From assembly GCA_019722365.1 (NCBI GenBank), contig JADFUC010001363.1:38839-102838 (forward strand): 64,000 nucleotides of DNA, written 5' to 3'. The notes under the pieces are model-generated. The model ran no database searches and was not told the DNA's origin. It saw only the letters and a program-made list of their open reading frames with translations. Origin of the DNA: Lithospermum erythrorhizon (Eukaryota; Streptophyta; Magnoliopsida; Boraginales; Boraginaceae). Both the position numbers and the translations under genes were made by a program. Positions 59,651 to 64,000 of this stretch are shown in pieces. How positions within the stretch are numbered: position 1 is the stretch's first letter; each line of letters opens with the position of its first letter.

Positions 59651-60009
59651 ACGTTTTAGACATGATTAATGATCATATAACATAAACTTAAAAGCGAAAT
59701 AAGCTTTAACGACTTAACCGAACATACATGGCATTGCGGACTAGGTCGCGTGCGAGAACGAATCAGAAACTCCACTCCGATTGGGAATACTTTAAGAGTT
59801 TGATTATGAATCACTCACGATAAGTGTAGAATGCCTTGACAAAATGACCAAAATGCCTTTATTTGCTGAAAATGAAAGGCAGTGATTTATTAGGGATCAT
59901 CGCGATGGTATTGATGACATCTGCAAAGAAGGAGGTTATAACTACTTCATTACATTTCTTGATATTCAGTGGTTTTATTGTGTATCACGTTGAGACACAA
60001 ACCGCGAGT

Positions 60010-60580
60010 CCTTTGAGAAATTCAGGAGTTCCAAAATGAAGTACAAAACCAATTGAACAAGACAATAAAAGATTCTCGATTCGATAGAGGTGGAAAATAT
60101 TTGAGTTCTGAGTTGAATACTCGTCTTAGAGTGTGATTGTTTGTTCGCTCCGGCGAGGCATACGGCATAATGGCGTGTCTAAAAGGCATCAGGCACTTCT
60201 TGACATGGTTAGAATCTATGATGAGCTTCTCGATCTACCGGTTATTTTAAGGGGATATAAACTTCTAAGCGCATTACTTGCAAACAAATGTCCAACGAGT
60301 GAGATAAAACTCCCCATGAAATGTGGTTTAGGAAGATTCCCAAGTTGGGTTTTCTCAAGATTTGGAGCTGTGAAGCTTATGTTAGAGATTAACAAAAGAT
60401 AAACTTTAAGCCCCAATCGATAAATCTATTTCCATAGCATATCAAAAGGGAAAGCAGTTGGTTACTACTTCAACTGAAGTAGGAGAAAAATCTTCATTGC
60501 TAAAGAGCAGAGTATTCCTTGAAAAAGGAATATTTGTCAAAGGATTCAAGTAATGGTGTTCATCTTGTTGGCTCAGCTGA
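60010..60580 (+). pseudogene. Copia C integrase remnant
   Basis: Continuous pieces match the copia integrase core: a decayed R-G-x-x-Y-L-S-S-E segment near 60083-60115, K-R-H-Q-A-L-L-D-M-V-R near 60180-60212, L-P-V-I-L-R-G-Y near 60236-60257, and the P-S-W-V-F region near 60340. A late segment follows near 60460-60550. Less decayed than copy B. Confidence 0.75.
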
Positions 60581-60949
60581 TAAGTCCAATGCCGATCATC
60601 CAAATATCATATAAAGAGTGGAACGCTTCTTTTCGTAGAAGACCAGTTCTTGATCCTGACTGATGGAAAGACGATATAGGGAATCAGCGAGGATCGCCTG
60701 AACTAAGCGGTATGGTGAAGCTTTCATCATTGAAAGTGGCAGACCCCACTTCTTACAAAGCAATGAATATCGAGGATCTTCGACAAATGGCAATAGCCAT
60801 GCAGTGAGATGGATTCTAATAACAAAAGCGAGAGTTTGGTCCTTGTTGAATTTACCAAATGGGGCTCGCCACATTGAATGTAATGTTATTAGAAGAAACA
60901 TGATAAAGAGCGAAAAGCGTTGATGTTTTTCAAAGCTAGACTTAATATT

Positions 60950-61470
60950 TAAACGAAGTTCATGGAGTGGACTATGTGAAAACTTACTCGCCGGTGGCTA
61001 TCTTCAAATCCATCCGGATAATCTTAGCCGTTCTTTGTTCGCTGACTGAAATATGGCAAAGGATCTAAGACCGCTTTCTGAATGGAAATTTAGAGGAACA
61101 TGTGGTACAACCTCCAGGTTTTACATGTCTAGGCCCTAAGAAAGGTATCACCGAGTTGCAAAAAAGTCAGTATGGTCTTAAGCAGGCATCCCTTGATTGG
61201 AATCTACGTTTATTCGTGTCAAAAGAGTTTGGTTTCATCGAAGCGAAGAAAGAATCTTATTAATACAAGAAGGTAAGTGGGAGTTATGTTTCATTACAGT
61301 CACATGTCGATGACATACTTATCAATGAGCTGTAGAGTTATTAAACTCGGTCAAGGATTGGGCATTGGCGTTGCTTCGATGAAGGACTTAGGCGGCATAA
61401 TATATACTTGGAATAAAGATCACGAGATCGAGCCGGAGGCTGATTGGACTGTCGGGATACTTATGTGAAT
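60950..61470 (+). pseudogene. Copia C reverse transcriptase remnant
   Basis: V-K-T-Y-S-P-V-A-I-F-K-S-I-R near 60974-61017, F-L-N-G-N-L-E-E-H near 61077-61103, V-V-Q-P-P-G-F-T-C near 61105-61130, and S-Q-Y-G-L-K-Q-A near 61165-61190. The catalytic box reads H-V-D-D (61303-61314) in place of YVDD. Stops disable it. Confidence 0.8.
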
Positions 61471-61769
61471 AAGGTGCTGAAAGGTTGACATAGTAATTCA
61501 AGAAGGGTATCTCCCCCAGAGATGGAGTTCAACTCGACACAGTGTCCCATTACTAGTCTTTGAGATGAGCGAGAATGAAGGCAATACCTTCTGACAGCTA
61601 TAGGATCCATCGTAACACCATGTTGTGTACTAGACTGATGTGTCTTATCTTCAATAGGTGAAAGCCCTTTGGATTGCGATGAGATTAAATGGAAATCTCT
61701 AAGAAGAACTAAAAGATGCTGCGGTATAGGGTGGAGATGAAGAGTTAGTAGTGACGGGTGCAGCAGTTT

Positions 61770-62150
61770 TCATGTGAAGGCGACTATCGTTCAGTGCGTT
61801 ATGTATTTTGTCTGTGATTGGGCATTATCTTGGAGGTTTAAGCAATGCTTGTTCTGGAATTACACCCGCGAGAATCACGAGTACATCGCGGCATCGGAAA
61901 ACATTAAAGAAGCATGTTGGATAAAGAAGTTCGTGACCCGGGCAATTGTGAATTTTAGCGTTGAACGTGGAGTTGCTGTGGCAATCTTGGGGCACTAGCT
62001 CAAGCTAAGGAACCCAGGCACATCACAAATCCAAGCACGTTTTCAGAGAGAAGTATCACGATTAGAGATATGCTTGATAGAGTGATAATAAAGTATAAAG
62101 TAAACGAGAGGCCAATCCCCACTGCTAAACCACTAAATAGAACTCAAGCG
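61770..62150 (+). pseudogene. Copia C RNase H remnant
   Basis: E-Y-I-A-A-S-E-x-I-K-E-A-C-W-I-K-K-F-V near 61878-61938, and R-N-P-G-T-S-Q-I near 62008-62035, which corresponds to the conserved K-x-H-I region. Pol ends by about 62150. Confidence 0.75.
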
Positions 62151-62179
62151 TGATGAGCATCATTATGATGTAGGTAGGG

Positions 62180-62487
62180 TGTTAGGTTAAGTGAAATTAA
62201 ATTATATGTGATATGAACAAATATTTGAATATTGTGCTTCTTATATTTTAATATATTTATTTACTATGTATATGTTTATTCACATATAATATACACCATA
62301 AGTGTATCATATACGATGAGTGAGTTAAATTCACAGAGTTAGAGATTATGTTTCTAGAAGAGGTAACATAGGCTGTTAATTCGCCTCTGACTTTAGAAGC
62401 GTAGGATAGCCAAAAGGCCTTGGTCGGATCTTATTATGGTGTTTGGAGATTCTTGATCAGATTGATCGGCACAGCACACGAGCTAGA
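62180..62487 (+). repeat. Start of the 3' LTR of copia C
   Basis: TGTTAGGTTAAG at 62180 follows the purine-containing GATGTAGGTAGGG (62167-62179), a possible polypurine tract. The start matches the TGCTAGGTTAAG start of antisense LTR1, and AACAAATATTTGAATATTG near 62218 matches the corresponding part of both antisense LTRs. It is interrupted at about 62487 by antisense LTR2. Confidence 0.6.
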
Positions 62488-63974
62488 TGTTAAATGAAGA
62501 AAGTACTATGGATATATGAGTATAAATACAAATCATAGTTCGAGGGAATCCCCAAAGTGCATCTTGCATTATTATCTAACATATATTAAATATACAAACT
62601 TGGACTTACAGGTGCGTGAGGTAAGTCCTTTAAAATCATAGCTTCAAATTCACCCCCGCCGGTAAATTTGACCTCACTCAATTTCCTTGTTTGTAATATC
62701 GATGGTATGATGTCTCTAGTTAGTCAAGCGCCGGGAGGGTTTGAATCGATAACTAATCTAATAACTGGTATGATGATGAACAAAGCAAGGAAAACCCCAA
62801 AATTCTTGGGAGATTTCGTGAGGGGGCTACTAGGGTTTTGGTGAAAAGTTTTTAAAACTTATGATGAAAAACCTAAGTTAACATATAATTCAGCAGCCGA
62901 TCATGATTAATCATGTGACTAGTTAAACTATTGTTTAGTTAAGACACTATTGAGTTCTAACAATGATTAATTTCTAAAAATTAGTAAATAGTAATGAGTC
63001 GATATCAATAATAACAGAGTTAATGGTGTCTAATTATGAGACATTCATATATTAAATGGAACATTCTATTCGCCCATGAAATATATCAACATCATTATGT
63101 GTGTGTACTGAAGCTCGAGATAATAGTAAGTATAATAATAATAATTGACCAATTACTATTATTATAACGATTAATAGTAAGATCATGTCGGCTCATAACC
63201 CCTTAAATTATCATGACCGCTAGTAATATGAATTTTCAAGTTTGAACACTAAGTTACGATAATGCGTTACTTATTGTTAATGATGTCTGATTATGGGCAT
63301 AATAAATGAATCAATTCGTTGATTTCAAACACTGGCTTGCCCTTGGGCGATTATCTTACCGTTCGCTTTATCAAGTCTACAGTCGTAGAACATAAGAGTA
63401 TATTAATGAAGCCTTTTTGCTTTCTACCATTATGGGCGAATAAGCGTTATGGGATTAATATTTCAATAATTTATTCTGGCTGAAGGCTTGACATCTTCAC
63501 TTTGTATATCAGGGGCGGACCATTCTCCAATATAACATACTGTTGTGACCCAATCTCGTTATAATCCCATTGGTCATGGTCAAAAATAAAACATATATAA
63601 GATGGTTATATCGTAGGTCCCAGAGGTGTGAACCTAAAATTCTAAACAAATATTCTGGACTGCAGATATTCTTCAGTCTTGAACCGGCCAGTGATGATCA
63701 GTCTGAGTCATGATCAATCTGATAGCTTCTTATGATATACAGTGCTTCCCCAACTATTTGTCTGACATTTTAGGCTTGAAGGGATTGTAGTGTGATTCGT
63801 GTTACCTCTACAGAAAACTAACCTAGAGGACTAACCTTTCACTAAATCAGGATACATTACATGTCTCGTATGAATTCAAACATATAGTCATGTGACAAAT
63901 ATATTAAAATATGAAGCAATAATATTCAAATATTTCACATAGCACAATAGATATATTGACTCCATAGCACAACA
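62488..63974 (-). mobile_element. Antisense copia LTR (LTR2), apparently complete
   Basis: On the minus strand it starts TGTTGTGCTATGG at 63974 and ends CATTTAACA at 62488, so it has TG...CA termini. It matches antisense LTR1 over about 63110-63974, including AGCTCGAGATAATAGTAAG, AAAATTCTAAACAAATAT and CCTCTACAGAAAA. No 5-bp target duplication is visible (CTAGA versus TATTC). Confidence 0.65.
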
Positions 63975-64000
63975 TATTCTGACATCTAGGCACATGTTAT
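63975..64000. other. Window end, unassigned
   Basis: The remainder of the copia C 3' LTR would be expected beyond this point if LTR2 is an insertion. Confidence 0.3.

Larger units (their letters stand above)
56722..62179 (+). mobile_element. Ty1/copia retrotransposon, copy C, internal region
   Basis: Primer-binding site, a long AT-rich leader (56735-58640), gag, protease, integrase, RT and RNase H remnants follow in copia order on the plus strand. The 3' LTR starts at 62180. The coding motifs parallel those of copy B but differ in sequence and decay, so the two are related families or old copies of one. All frames are broken. Confidence 0.85.

Noticed and set aside
1..64000. CRISPR array, rRNA, bacterial operon or integrated phage
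   Set aside because: No regularly spaced identical repeats with unique spacers, no rRNA motifs, and the interrupted genes and LTR elements mark the sequence as plant nuclear DNA.

Overview
This window looks like nuclear DNA of a flowering plant. It has interrupted genes with short AT-rich introns, plant-specific protein families, plant LTR retrotransposons and Stowaway-type MITE ends. I see no bacterial operon structure, CRISPR array, rRNA or clear tRNA gene. The species cannot be named from the sequence alone.

Layout. About 1-24.6 kb is a bed of decayed retrotransposons. It holds a Ty1/copia remnant (1-4345, copy A), unassigned debris, an LTR-like noncoding block with hairpin-forming short tandem repeats (about 9.06-11.69 kb), and a copia element with both LTRs recognisable (11696-20784, copy B) that carries a nested solo LTR. 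An antisense Ty3/gypsy 5' fragment with its LTR (about 20.8-22.46 kb) and an AACCG-rich foldback sequence follow. About 24.7-44.5 kb is the genic island. About 45.36-52.86 kb is a decayed Tat-like Ty3/gypsy element, and 54.1-64 kb is a third copia element (copy C) entangled with antisense LTRs of its own family.

Three genes look intact. (1) A two-exon plus-strand gene (26835-26916 and 30890-31089) encodes a 93-residue protein of unknown function, split by a 3.97-kb intron that contains a diverged higher-order tandem repeat. (2) A minus-strand uninterrupted CDS (33699-34937) encodes an ADA1/HFI1/TADA1-type subunit of the SAGA coactivator. (3) A minus-strand 11-exon gene (41822 to 37548) encodes a 643-residue ECERIFERUM3/WAX2-like protein of cuticular wax synthesis. 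Its first intron needs a GC donor, and two residues of its canonical His clusters are replaced. Between genes 2 and 3 lies an orphan, frame-broken coding-like fragment (36789-36975).

The genes are functionally unrelated neighbours: chromatin coactivator, wax synthesis and an unknown small protein. The retroelements are all broken by stops and small indels, while the genes keep clean reading frames, so the contrast is one of selection. I did not find a convincing new multi-gene system. The best leads are the CER3-like gene's unusual splice and active-site features, the intronic higher-order repeat, the structured GC-rich island in the copia leader, the tandemly duplicated and unequally decayed gypsy integrase, and the inverted LTR arrangement around copia copy C.
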